A stretch of 64,000 nucleotides of DNA from Paractinoplanes lichenicola (lineage in GTDB: Bacteria; Actinomycetota; Actinomycetes; Mycobacteriales; Micromonosporaceae): the NCBI RefSeq assembly GCF_016785085.1, contig NZ_JAENHO010000016.1, forward strand, positions 124,001 through 188,000, given 5' to 3'. The notes beneath the pieces were generated by a model. That model ran no database searches. It was not told where the DNA came from and saw nothing but the letters and a program-made list of their open reading frames with translations. Each line of letters begins with the position of its first letter. Within the stretch, counting starts at the first letter, position 1. Positions 1 to 8,211 of the stretch are shown here, piece by piece. Made by a program: the position numbers and the translations under genes.

Positions 1-309
1 GGCACGGCCCTGCAGGAGCAGCCGGCCGGCGTGGTCGTCACCGCGGCCCGCCGCAACCTCTACACCGACGCGTTCAACGAGGCGGTGTTCGAGCGGCCCG
101 GCATCTATCTGACCCGGGCGCTGGTCTACCTCGACAACCGGGGCATCGACGGTCTGGTCAACGGGATCGCGGCGGGGGTCGGCGGCAGTTCCGGCCGGCT
201 CCGCAGGTTGCAGACCGGCTTCGTCCGCTCGTACGCCCTCTCCATGCTCACCGGTGCCGTCGTGGTCGTCGGCGCCTTCCTCGCGATCCAGCTTGGGTGG
301 TTGGCGTGA
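1..309 (+). CDS. nuoL: NADH-quinone oxidoreductase subunit L, C-terminal fragment
   Basis: This is the 3' end of an open frame entering from the left edge, about 102 codons. It ends in a hydrophobic helix (about the last 25 residues, ALSMLTGAVVVVGAFLAIQL) after a segment with RRNLYTDAFNE, typical of the NuoL C-terminal lateral-helix/last-helix region. NuoL is an antiporter-like proton-pumping membrane subunit of respiratory complex I. Its stop (TGA, 307-309) overlaps the probable GTG start of nuoM at 306, so translation is likely coupled. The identification relies on the tail plus operon order nuoL-nuoM-nuoN; most of the protein lies outside the window. Confidence 0.9.
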   Translation, partial: GTALQEQPAGVVVTAARRNLYTDAFNEAVFERPGIYLTRALVYLDNRGIDGLVNGIAAGVGGSSGRLRRLQTGFVRSYALSMLTGAVVVVGAFLAIQLGWLA

Positions 310-1847
310 AAGACTTCCCGTTTCTCTCCATCCTGACCTTGCTGCCCCTGGTGGGCGCCATCGCGGTGGCGTTCATCCCCCGGCACAAGGCCGAGCTGGC
401 CAAGACCGTGGCGTTCGCCTGGTCGCTGGTCGTGCTGGTGCTGAGCGTCCTCATGTGGATCGCCTTCCAGGTGGACGGTGACCGCTTCCAGTTCCGCGAG
501 TCGTACGCCTGGATCCCGTCCTGGGACGCCCGGTTCACGTTCGCCGCCGACGGCATCGCGCTGGTCATGCTGATGCTGATCGCGATCCTGTTCCCGGTCG
601 TGATCCTGGCGTCCTGGCACGACGTGGAGAAGAGCAACCGCTCCGCACCGGTCTACTTCGCGCTGCTGCTGGCCTTCGAGTTCACGATGATCGGCGTCTT
701 CGCGGCCGCCGACATCTTCCTGTTCTACGTGTTCTTCGAGGTCATGCTGATCCCGATGTACTTCATCATCGGGTCGTTCGGCGGGCCGCGCCGCCAGTAC
801 GCGGCGGTCAAGTTCTTCCTCTACAGCCTGGTCGGCGGTCTGTTCATGCTGGCCGCGGTGATCGGGCTGTGGGTGGTCGGCGGGCACACGTTCGACTGGG
901 CCAAGCTGGCCGAGGCGGCCGGCTCGATCGATCAGGACACCGCGCGCTGGCTGTTCCTCGGCTTCTTCGTGGCGTTCGCGATCAAGGCGCCGTTCTTCCC
1001 GTTCCACACCTGGCTGCCGGACGCCGGTGGTGCGGCCCCGGCCGGCGCCGCGGCGCTGCTGGTCGGCGTGATGGACAAGGTCGGCACGTTCGGGATCCTG
1101 CGCTACTGCCTCTCGCTGTTCCCCGAGGCGTCCCGCTGGTTCGCGCCCGCCGCCTTGGTGCTCGGCGTCATCGGGATCATCTACGCCGCGCTGCTCGCGG
1201 TCGGCCAGAACGATCTCAAGCGCCTGGTGTCGTACACGTCGATCGCGCACTTCGGCTTCATCGGCATCGGCATCTTCGCGTTCACCACCCAGGCCGGCAC
1301 CGGCTCGGTGCTCTACATGGTCAACCACGGTCTCGCGACCGGTCTGCTGTTCATCGTGGTCGGCATGTTCGTCGCCCGCCGCGGCTCCAACCTGATCAGC
1401 GACTTCGGCGGCGCCGGCAAGCTCGTCCCGGTCCTGGCCGGGGTGTTCTTCTTCGCCGGTCTGGCGTCGCTGGCGCTGCCCGGCACGGCGCCGTTCATCA
1501 GCGAGTTCCTCGTGCTGATCGGCACCTTCACCGTGCACCCGGCGTACGCGGTGGTGGCCACGGCCGGCATCATCCTGGCCGCCGCCTACGTGCTCTGGAT
1601 GGTGCAGCGCACCACGCAGGGCACCCTCAATCCGGCCCTCACCGAGGTGCCGGAGATGAAGAAGGACATCACGCTTCGCGAGAAGGTCGTGGTGGCCCCG
1701 CTCATCCTGTTGATCATCCTGCTCGGCTTCTATCCCAAGCCGGTCACCGACGTGATCAACCCGGCGGTCCAGGCGACCATGCAGGACGTCGGCGTCGAGG
1801 ATCCGGGGCCGACGGCGGTCGTCGCTAACGAAAGGGTGGCGCGCTAG
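306..1847 (+). CDS. nuoM: NADH-quinone oxidoreductase subunit M
   Basis: This is a proton-pumping antiporter-like membrane subunit of complex I, about 513 residues with roughly 14 hydrophobic helices. Visible family signatures are the helix with FFEVMLIPMYF (key Glu near residue 145) and AIKAPFFPFHTWLPDA (channel Lys near residue 227), followed by a second lysine segment NDLKRLVSYTSIAHFGF. The GTG at 306 overlaps the nuoL stop as GTGA and gives MKDFPFLSIL; an in-frame GTG at 297 would add three residues and is less likely. It is followed at once by nuoN. Length and motifs are normal for NuoM. Confidence 0.96.
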   Translation: MKDFPFLSILTLLPLVGAIAVAFIPRHKAELAKTVAFAWSLVVLVLSVLMWIAFQVDGDRFQFRESYAWIPSWDARFTFAADGIALVMLMLIAILFPVVILASWHDVEKSNRSAPVYFALLLAFEFTMIGVFAAADIFLFYVFFEVMLIPMYFIIGSFGGPRRQYAAVKFFLYSLVGGLFMLAAVIGLWVVGGHTFDWAKLAEAAGSIDQDTARWLFLGFFVAFAIKAPFFPFHTWLPDAGGAAPAGAAALLVGVMDKVGTFGILRYCLSLFPEASRWFAPAALVLGVIGIIYAALLAVGQNDLKRLVSYTSIAHFGFIGIGIFAFTTQAGTGSVLYMVNHGLATGLLFIVVGMFVARRGSNLISDFGGAGKLVPVLAGVFFFAGLASLALPGTAPFISEFLVLIGTFTVHPAYAVVATAGIILAAAYVLWMVQRTTQGTLNPALTEVPEMKKDITLREKVVVAPLILLIILLGFYPKPVTDVINPAVQATMQDVGVEDPGPTAVVANERVAR

Positions 1848-1849
1848 CC

Positions 1850-3382
1850 ATGGAGGACCTCCAACTACCCAGCATCGACTACGGCGCGCTGTTGCCGATG
1901 CTGATCCTCTTCGGGGCGGCGTGCGTCGGCATCCTGATCGAGGTGTTCACGCCCCGCCGGTCCCGCAACCCGATCCAGCTGACCCTCGGCTTCCTCGCCG
2001 TCACGGCGGCGTTCGTGGCCGTGATCGTCCAGCACAGCACCCGCAAGATCACGATCGGCGGCGCGGTCGCCGTCGACGGCCCCACGGTCTTCCTGCAGGG
2101 CGCGATCCTGGTGCTCGGCCTGGTCTCGCTGATGCTGATCGGTGAGCGCTCGGTCGAGCGGGGCGGCCCGTTCGTCTCGCAGGCCGCGATCACGGTGGGC
2201 TCGCAGAAGGACCTCAAGCAGGCCGGCGACCAGCCCGGCATGACCGAGGTCTACCCGCTCACGCTGTTCGCGCTCGGCGGCATGATGCTCTTCGTCGCCG
2301 CGAACGACCTGCTCACCATGTTCATCGCGCTCGAGGTCTTCTCGCTGCCGCTCTATCTGCTGTGCGCGCTGGCCCGCCGGCGCCGCCTGCTCAGCCAGGA
2401 GGCCGCGCTCAAGTACTTCCTGCTCGGCTCGTACGCGTCGGCGTTCTTCCTGTTCGGCGTGGCGCTCGTCTACGGCTTCTCCGGCGGAATCTCGCTCAGC
2501 CAGGTGCACGCGGCCGTGGTCGACCCGCAGCGCAGCCAGATCCTGCTCTACGCGGGCCTGGCCATGATCGCGATCGGTCTGCTCTTCAAGGCGGCCCTGG
2601 CGCCGTTCCACGTGTGGACGCCGGACGTCTACCAGGGCGCCCCGACCCCGATCACCGCGCTGATGGCCGCCTGCACCAAGGTCGCCGCGTTCGGCGCGCT
2701 GCTGCGCATCCTGTACGTCGCCTTCGACGGCGTGCGCTGGGACTTCCAGCCCGTGCTGGGCGCGATCGCGGTGCTCACGATGCTGGTCGGCGCGATCCTC
2801 GCGGTCACGCAGACCGACATGAAGCGCCTGCTGGCCTACTCGTCGGTCGCGAACGCCGGTTACCTGCTGGTCGGCGTCCTCGCGCTCAACGAGGAGGGCC
2901 TCAGCGGCACGATGTTCTACCTGGTGGCGTACGGCTTCTCGGTGCTCGCCGCCTTCGGCATGGTGACCCTGGTGCGGGACGCCGACGGGGAGGCCACCCA
3001 CCTCGCCCGCTGGGCCGGCCTGGGCCGCAAGAGCCCGCTGTTCGCCGCGACCTTCACGTTCATCCTGCTGGCCTTCGCCGGCATCCCCCTGACCAGCGGC
3101 TTCACCAGCAAGTTCGCGGTCTTCGGGGCGGCCGTCGAGGGCGGCCAGACGTGGCTGGTCATCGTGGGTGTGGTCACCAGCATGCTGCTGGCGTTCCCCT
3201 ACCTGCGGGTGGTCGTCATGCTGTGGCTCTCCGAGCCTGGCGAGTCGACGCCGACGGTCTCCATCCCGGGCTTCCTGACCTCGGCCGCCCTGGTCATCGG
3301 GGTCGCCGCGACGTTCGCCCTGGGTGTGATGCCGGCGCCGCTGATCGACCTGACTCGAGACGCGGCGCAGTTCGTCCGCTAG
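1850..3382 (+). CDS. nuoN: NADH-quinone oxidoreductase subunit N
   Basis: This is the third antiporter-like membrane subunit of complex I, 510 residues. It has multiple transmembrane helices and the signatures LLFKAALAPFHVWTPDVYQG (channel lysine plus conserved HxWxPD) and TDMKRLLAYSSVANAGYLL. It starts at ATG 1850, two bases after the nuoM stop, preceded by a purine-rich stretch (GAAAGGGTGG). It ends the operon: a strong GC hairpin follows at 3395-3428. The length is usual for actinobacterial NuoN, which is longer than the E. coli protein. Confidence 0.96.
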   Translation: MEDLQLPSIDYGALLPMLILFGAACVGILIEVFTPRRSRNPIQLTLGFLAVTAAFVAVIVQHSTRKITIGGAVAVDGPTVFLQGAILVLGLVSLMLIGERSVERGGPFVSQAAITVGSQKDLKQAGDQPGMTEVYPLTLFALGGMMLFVAANDLLTMFIALEVFSLPLYLLCALARRRRLLSQEAALKYFLLGSYASAFFLFGVALVYGFSGGISLSQVHAAVVDPQRSQILLYAGLAMIAIGLLFKAALAPFHVWTPDVYQGAPTPITALMAACTKVAAFGALLRILYVAFDGVRWDFQPVLGAIAVLTMLVGAILAVTQTDMKRLLAYSSVANAGYLLVGVLALNEEGLSGTMFYLVAYGFSVLAAFGMVTLVRDADGEATHLARWAGLGRKSPLFAATFTFILLAFAGIPLTSGFTSKFAVFGAAVEGGQTWLVIVGVVTSMLLAFPYLRVVVMLWLSEPGESTPTVSIPGFLTSAALVIGVAATFALGVMPAPLIDLTRDAAQFVR

Positions 3383-3394
3383 CTGGTGTGTTGC

Positions 3395-3428
3395 GGGGGC
3401 CTCGGCTGGTTGCCAGCCGGGGCCCCTT
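3395..3428. terminator. Hairpin terminator between nuoN and the polyprenyl synthase
   Basis: The stem GGGGCC-t-CGGCTGG pairs with CCAGCCG-g-GGCCCC around a 3-nt loop; the unpaired t and g face each other as a possible wobble. It sits directly after the nuoN stop and before the convergent gene's 3' repeats, so it probably serves the nuo operon and possibly both strands. Confidence 0.75.
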
Positions 3429-3479
3429 CAGCTTGTGCGGCCGCTTCAGCTTGTGCGGCCGCTTCAGCTTGTGCGGTCG
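3426..3479. repeat. Three tandem 18-bp repeats over the stop codon of the polyprenyl synthase
   Basis: CTTCAGCTTGTGCGGCCG occurs at 3426-3443 and 3444-3461, with a third copy differing by one base at 3462-3479. Read on the minus strand, each unit carries the last codons (Arg-Thr-Ser) and TGA stop of the gene, so its 3' end has been duplicated twice downstream. The frame is closed by the first stop; the extra copies are untranslated. Confidence 0.9.
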
Positions 3480-4477
3480 GCGATGTGGTCGCAGAGGCCC
3501 TCGAGGGCCCGCTTCGCGCCGCTGTCGGGCAGCGGGGCCAGCTGGGCCCGCGCCTCCTCGGCATAGGTGCGCACCGTCTCGCGCGCCTTCTTCATGGCGG
3601 CGGACTCGCGCAGCAGCGTGAGCGCCTCGGCGTGCAGGTCGTCATCGGTGATCGGGCCGCTGGCCAGCAGCTCGCGCAGGCGCACTGCCGACGCGTCGGT
3701 GTCGTCACCGGCCAGCGCGTAAAGCACCGGCAGCGTCGGCACGCCCTCACGCAGGTCGGTGCCGGGCGTCTTGCCCGACTGCACCGACTCGGAGGCGATG
3801 TCGAGCAGGTCGTCGGAGAGCTGGAAGGCGATGCCGATCGTCTCGCCATAGCCCGCGAGGGCCTCGACGTGCTCGGCCGGGGCGCCCGAGAACAGCCCGC
3901 CGAACCGCGCCGACGTGGCGATCAGCGACGCCGTCTTCTCGGTGATCACGTGCAGGTAGTGCTCGATGGGGTCGCTGCCGCGGGGGCCCACCGTCTCGGC
4001 GATCTGACCGTGCACGAGCCGCGCGAACGTGCGCGCCTGCAGGTGCACCGCCTCGGGGCCGAGCGAGGCCGCCAGGTCGGCCGCCTGGGCGAACAGATAG
4101 TCGCCGACGAGGATGGCCACCGAGTTGCCCCAGCGGGCATTCGCGCTCGGGGCGCCGCGGCGCACGGGCGCCTCATCCATGACGTCGTCGTGATAGAGCG
4201 TGGCCAGGTGGGTCAGCTCCACCACATTTGCCGCCGCGATGATCTCGGGGGCCGACGGGTCGCCGAACTGGGCGCCCAGGGCCACCAGCATCGGCCGGAA
4301 CCGCTTGCCACCCGCGTCGGCGAGATGCCGCGCAGCCTCGGCCACCAGCGGGTCGGCGCTGGCCACGTTGGCCCGCAGCGCCTCTTCGACGGCGGTCAGC
4401 GTCGCCGACACCGACTCATCGACCGCGGGATCGATGTCGAGGCCGAGCGACGAGAGCGTCATGTCACCGGTGCTCAC
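3464..4477 (-). CDS. Polyprenyl diphosphate synthase (trans-type)
   Basis: This is a trans-isoprenyl diphosphate synthase that condenses isopentenyl diphosphate with allylic diphosphates. It shows GGKRFRP, the first aspartate-rich motif in LYHDDVMDEA and the second in LSDDLLDIA, the full catalytic set. Next to the nuo operon it most likely makes the menaquinone side chain, as with heptaprenyl/GrcC-type genes; chain length cannot be read from sequence. The start is uncertain: GTG 4477 (MSTGDMTLSSLG) has GAAAG upstream and is chosen; ATG 4462 and ATG 4498 are alternatives, and the frame stays open to 4627. Three 18-bp repeats overlap its stop. Confidence 0.88.
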   Translation of the reverse strand: MSTGDMTLSSLGLDIDPAVDESVSATLTAVEEALRANVASADPLVAEAARHLADAGGKRFRPMLVALGAQFGDPSAPEIIAAANVVELTHLATLYHDDVMDEAPVRRGAPSANARWGNSVAILVGDYLFAQAADLAASLGPEAVHLQARTFARLVHGQIAETVGPRGSDPIEHYLHVITEKTASLIATSARFGGLFSGAPAEHVEALAGYGETIGIAFQLSDDLLDIASESVQSGKTPGTDLREGVPTLPVLYALAGDDTDASAVRLRELLASGPITDDDLHAEALTLLRESAAMKKARETVRTYAEEARAQLAPLPDSGAKRALEGLCDHIADRTS

Positions 4478-5244
4478 CACGCTTTCACGATGCCACATGG
4501 GTCCGACGACTTCGGCCCCAGGGGTCTTGGCAGCAAGATCAAATTCGAGATCTGGCACACGTACGCCATTTGCCCGAACCGCCCCTGTGGATATCCCCGA
4601 TTTCATCCGATCCGCACCTGTGGACAACTCCGTTTCGAGCCCCGCCCCAGCGATAGGGTGACCCCGCTTTTTCCCTTGGGTGGGCGGGGGAGGTGGTGGC
4701 TGCTCAGCGATCTTGAAAAGCGGCCAAGATCGAAGACGTACGACTCGTCGGCTCCCACACCCGCAGGCAGGGTGGCCCCCGGGGGTGCCTCGCGGCCTGC
4801 GTGAGCCACCGGGCCGCAGCGCGGGCTCCGGCCGTGGCGGGTGGTCACCCGGGCCGCGTCGCCGCGGCTCCTATCCGCCCCCGCGGCCAGCAACTGAGCT
4901 TGGACGGTGAGCAGCCCGCGTATGCAGCGGGCGGGGTCGGACCCTGCGGCCAGCGACTGCGCTCGGACGGTGCTCAGCCCGCGTATGCAGCGGGCGGGGT
5001 CGGACCCCACGGCCAGCGACTGCGTCGGACAGTGAGCAGCCCGCGTATGCAGCGAGCAGGGTCGGACCCAGCGACTGCGCTCGGACGGTGAGCAGCCCGC
5101 GCAGGCAGCGAGCGCGGTCGGACCCAGCGGCCAGCGACTGCGCTCAGACAGTGCTCAGCCCGCGCATGCAGCGGGCAGAGCCGGACGATGCTTAGACCCC
5201 GCAGGCGGAGAATGCGCCCAGCCCCGCGGCGCCCATGGCGGTGG
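4478..5244. other. 767-bp intergenic region with DnaA-box-like motifs and a tandem hairpin array
   Basis: No convincing gene is seen. Two DnaA-box-like words in direct orientation (TGTGGATAT 4586-4594; TGTGGACAAC 4619-4628) lie upstream of the polyprenyl synthase. From 4885 to 5187 there are about five imperfect repeats of some 60 bp. Open frames crossing this region merely reflect the repeats and lack start signals and family resemblance. Confidence 0.7.
4885..5187. repeat. Tandem array of about five 56-63-bp hairpin repeats
   Basis: Units begin near 4885, 4948, 5011, 5067 and 5129, each starting (GG)CCAGCGACTGCG and carrying GGTGAGCAGCCCGCG then a GCAGCGGGC-type segment. Units 1, 2 and 5 contain a perfect inverted repeat GCCCGC / GCGGGC with a 7-nt loop (GTATGCA or GCATGCA). 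Units 3 and 4 carry GCGAGC, which weakens the stem. A degenerate sixth unit may trail to about 5220. The array lies between the 3' end of the MFS gene and the 5' side of the polyprenyl synthase. Confidence 0.85.
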
Positions 5245-6438
5245 CTACGATCCGCTGCCGGCCGAGGCGCGCAGCAAATGGCTCCCCAGCAGCATGGCCC
5301 CGGCCGCCGCGAGCATGGCGCCGGCCGCGACGAACCACATGGTCGAATAGTTCGTAGCCGTGGCCAGGGTCCCCAGGGCGAGCGGCCCGATGCAGCCCCC
5401 CGCATACACCCCGGTCTGCGTGATCGAGGTGGCCGCAGCCGGTGCCTGGGGATGCAGCCGCACCACCGCGAAGTTCATCAGCCCCGGCCATGACCAGCCG
5501 AAACCGAAGCCGAGCACCACGCCCGCGACCAGCGGCAGGTCGCCCGGCACGGCGAGGAGGGTCAGGCCGGCGGCCCCGGTCAGCAGCAGGCCGGCGATGA
5601 CCGCGATCGTCCGGTCGGGCCGACGGTCGGCGAGCCACCCGCCCAGGATCCGCGCGACCACGCAGACCGCGCTACCCAGCGTGAGGGACAGACCGGCCGG
5701 ACCCGGAGAAATACCGCGAGCTACCGCGGAATCGACCAGGAACGTGCTCAGCGCGTTGGCGGACGCGGCGGCGAGGGTGGCCGCGACCCCGACGACGATC
5801 AGCGCGCCCGTGGCCCGTCTGGCCGGTTTGGCGGCCGGGCGCCGGGCGGCCGCCGGTTCGGCCGGCACGAGCAGGAGGGCCGAGGCGGCCAGCGCGGCGA
5901 CGAAGACGAAGGCCCACCGCCAGCCCAGGGTGAGCGCGACGGCCGGCACCGCGGCGCCCGACAGCAGCGTGCCGACCGGGATGGCGGCCTGTTTGATGCC
6001 GAACGAGAGGCCTTGCCGGCGCGGCGGCACGTGCCGGGACAGCGTCGTGTTGCTGGCGAGCTGGCCCATCGCGTTGGCCCCGGCGCCGAGGGCCAGGATC
6101 GCGATGAGACTCCACAATGTATTCGCGAAGGCCGCTACGCCCAGCAACGAGGCCACCGCGAGAATGATCCCGCCGCGGGAGACCCGGGCCGCGCCGTAGC
6201 GCTCGACGAGATTGCCGGCCGGGATGGAGGCGAGCGCGCTGGCGCCGAAGTACGCCGACACCGCGAGCCCGAGCCCGGCGGGGCTGAATTCGAGTTCGTC
6301 GCCGATCTGTACGGCGAGTCCGCCGACGAGGAAGACCGGGACGCTGACCGCGATCGTCGTCGTCAGCGCGGAGGTGGATGCGCGGAACGCGCTGGTCGGC
6401 GTGCTCGGCGGAGAAAAGATCTTGAGCTTCGCCATCAC
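5245..6438 (-). CDS. MFS transporter
   Basis: This is a major facilitator superfamily permease of 397 residues with about 12 hydrophobic helices. The loop between helices 2 and 3 reads AGNLVERYGAARVSRGG, a variant of the MFS motif GxLaDrxGrr; a basic cytoplasmic linker (RRPAAKPARRATG) splits the two halves near residue 210, and the second half has GGWLADRRPDRT. It starts at ATG 6438 or the adjacent ATG 6435. The substrate is unknown. It is divergent from an IclR regulator 149 bp away, which may control it. Confidence 0.88.
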   Translation of the reverse strand: MMAKLKIFSPPSTPTSAFRASTSALTTTIAVSVPVFLVGGLAVQIGDELEFSPAGLGLAVSAYFGASALASIPAGNLVERYGAARVSRGGIILAVASLLGVAAFANTLWSLIAILALGAGANAMGQLASNTTLSRHVPPRRQGLSFGIKQAAIPVGTLLSGAAVPAVALTLGWRWAFVFVAALAASALLLVPAEPAAARRPAAKPARRATGALIVVGVAATLAAASANALSTFLVDSAVARGISPGPAGLSLTLGSAVCVVARILGGWLADRRPDRTIAVIAGLLLTGAAGLTLLAVPGDLPLVAGVVLGFGFGWSWPGLMNFAVVRLHPQAPAAATSITQTGVYAGGCIGPLALGTLATATNYSTMWFVAAGAMLAAAGAMLLGSHLLRASAGSGS

Positions 6439-6587
6439 TCGCAGACTAAGCCGACAGAATGCATCCGTGCGCTCAGAGTGCTAATGACCACACGCCTCGT
6501 GCAAATCGATCGTGATCCACATGGTTTTGGCATTCCCTCGGAGGAAGATTATTCATATGGTGTAAGTCCCTGGCGTCGGAGGTAGCT

Positions 6588-7382
6588 GTGCGCGACCCCC
6601 TGGCGGAGCCGTCCGACCTGATTCGGAGCGTGTCACGCGCCCTGCGCGTGCTCGAGTCGGTCGGCCGGGCACCCCGCGGACTCACCGTGAAGCAGATAGC
6701 GCGACGGTGCGAGTTGACCGTCGCGACGACGTACCACCTGGTGCGCACTCTGGCCTACGAGGGTTACGTGATCCGCCGTGAGGACGGCACGTACATCGTG
6801 GGCCTGGAGATCGCGGACAGGTATCGGGAGCTGGTCTCCGCCTTCCGGGGCCCGCCCGCGGTGGGGGAGGCGCTGCGGCGCGCCGCGCTCGACAGTGGTT
6901 ACAGCCACTACCTGGGTCGCTTCGTCGGCGGCCGGATCGCGGTGACCGCGTCGGCCGAGGGCGCCCGGTCGCCGTTCATCGACGACATGTCGCCCGGCTT
7001 CGACGAGGGCGGCCACGCGACCGCGCTCGGCAAGGCGTTGCTGGCGACGCTCACTCCGGATCAGCGGGCGCGATATCTGCGCGACTACGGCATGCGGGCG
7101 TTCACCCCGGCCACGCTCACCACGCCCGAGGCGCTCGAGGCCGACCTGGCCGCCGGTGAGCGACGGGGCATGCAGCTCGAGATGGGTCAGTGGCGGCAGG
7201 GGCTGGCCTGTGCCTCGGTGCTGGTCATCGCCGATCGCGACATCGAGCGCCGCCTGGTGCTGGCGTGTGCGCTGCCGGCCGCCGAGATGCTCACCTCCGC
7301 CCGCGTCGTGCGAGCGAAGCTGACCGCGGCCGCCCGCAACGTGGCCGAGGCGCTTTCCGCGGGCGAGTCCGCCACGGCCTGA
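6588..7382 (+). CDS. IclR-family transcriptional regulator
   Basis: This is a DNA-binding regulator of 264 residues. Residues about 10-75 form the winged helix-turn-helix (SVSRALRVLESVGRAPRGLT...VATTYHLVRTLAYEGYV) and residues about 85-250 the IclR effector-binding domain, including GHATALGKALLATL. The GTG start at 6588 follows a strong ribosome site GGAGG at about 6578. It is divergent from the MFS transporter at 5245-6438, a common arrangement for a local regulator; the effector is unknown. The conserved helix motif and full length make the family call secure. Confidence 0.92.
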   Translation: MRDPLAEPSDLIRSVSRALRVLESVGRAPRGLTVKQIARRCELTVATTYHLVRTLAYEGYVIRREDGTYIVGLEIADRYRELVSAFRGPPAVGEALRRAALDSGYSHYLGRFVGGRIAVTASAEGARSPFIDDMSPGFDEGGHATALGKALLATLTPDQRARYLRDYGMRAFTPATLTTPEALEADLAAGERRGMQLEMGQWRQGLACASVLVIADRDIERRLVLACALPAAEMLTSARVVRAKLTAAARNVAEALSAGESATA

Positions 7383-7470
7383 CGTGCAGACCTAATCTTC
7401 CGTTGAACCTCCGGCGCCTCCCTCCCGTAAGACAGGTTGCAAGGGGGACATCGGCGGAGGGTGGTGACGG

Positions 7471-8196
7471 GTGCACTGCGAGCACGAGCACGACGACGGG
7501 GCGTATGTGCTGGGCGCCCTGTCGCCGGCGGAACGAGCGGCGTACGAGGGGCATCTCGCCACGTGCTCGTTCTGCCGTGAGGCTGTCGCCGACATCTCGG
7601 CCCTGCCCGACCTGCTGTCCCGGCTCGACGCGAGGGAGTTCGCGAAGCTGCTCGACCCGACGCTGACCAGCGGCGACGGGCACCCGGGGGCGGCCTTCCG
7701 CGATTGGGCGACCAGCGAGTGGCAGACGCTCGCGCCCGATGCCAAGCGTCGCAAGAGCGGCAAGACCAAGACCTTCCGCGTACGGGTCATGAGCACCGCC
7801 GCGGCCGCGGTGCTCGTCGCGCTGATCGGCGTCGGGGTGTTCGCCTGGACGCGGGACAACGCGGCCCCCGCCGCCCCACCGGCCGGTCCCGCCGTCGCGA
7901 TGACCGCGATGCAGAGGTCGTCGCCGGTCTCCGCCTCGGTGCGGCTGACCAGCACCCCCGGCGGCACCAAGGTGGAGCTCGTCTGCTCCTACAGCGCCAC
8001 CGCCAAGAAGCCGGCCACCTTCCGCATGATCGCCTACGGGCCCGGCGAGAAGGACGATCAGATCGGCTCCTGGCAGGCGACCCCGGGCGGCGAGTTCACG
8101 ATGAATAGCGTCACCCACTTCGGCAGCGACAGCCTGTCCCGGCTCGAGCTGGTGCAGAACGATGGAAAGGTGCTGCTCGCCTACGACGTCCCCTGA
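7471..8196 (+). CDS. Membrane anti-sigma-factor-like protein with zinc finger
   Basis: This protein of 241 residues has an N-terminal ZAS-type zinc-binding motif: His residues near the start (HCEHEHDDGAYVLGAL) and HLATCSFC (Hx3Cx2C) near residues 31-38, as in zf-HC2 anti-sigma factors. A basic stretch (KRRKSGKTKTFRVR) precedes one membrane helix at about residues 110-130, followed by an Ala/Pro-rich linker and an extracytoplasmic domain of about 95 residues. GTG 7471 has GGAGG 10 bases upstream. No sigma factor gene is adjacent, so the partner must be elsewhere or this acts differently. The family is clear; the specific target is unknown. Confidence 0.82.
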   Translation: MHCEHEHDDGAYVLGALSPAERAAYEGHLATCSFCREAVADISALPDLLSRLDAREFAKLLDPTLTSGDGHPGAAFRDWATSEWQTLAPDAKRRKSGKTKTFRVRVMSTAAAAVLVALIGVGVFAWTRDNAAPAAPPAGPAVAMTAMQRSSPVSASVRLTSTPGGTKVELVCSYSATAKKPATFRMIAYGPGEKDDQIGSWQATPGGEFTMNSVTHFGSDSLSRLELVQNDGKVLLAYDVP

Positions 8197-8211
8197 CCTT
8201 CTGATTCGAGG

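Noticed and set aside
126..1538. Long minus-strand open frame through nuoM
   Set aside because: It has a His/Glu/Asp/Arg-rich shadow composition typical of the antisense of GC-rich genes, and nuoM is unambiguous on the plus strand.
4603..5010. Minus-strand open frame with repeated GSDPARCIRGL peptide
   Set aside because: It results from the tandem repeat with a period divisible by three; later units shift frame, and there is no ribosome site or family resemblance.
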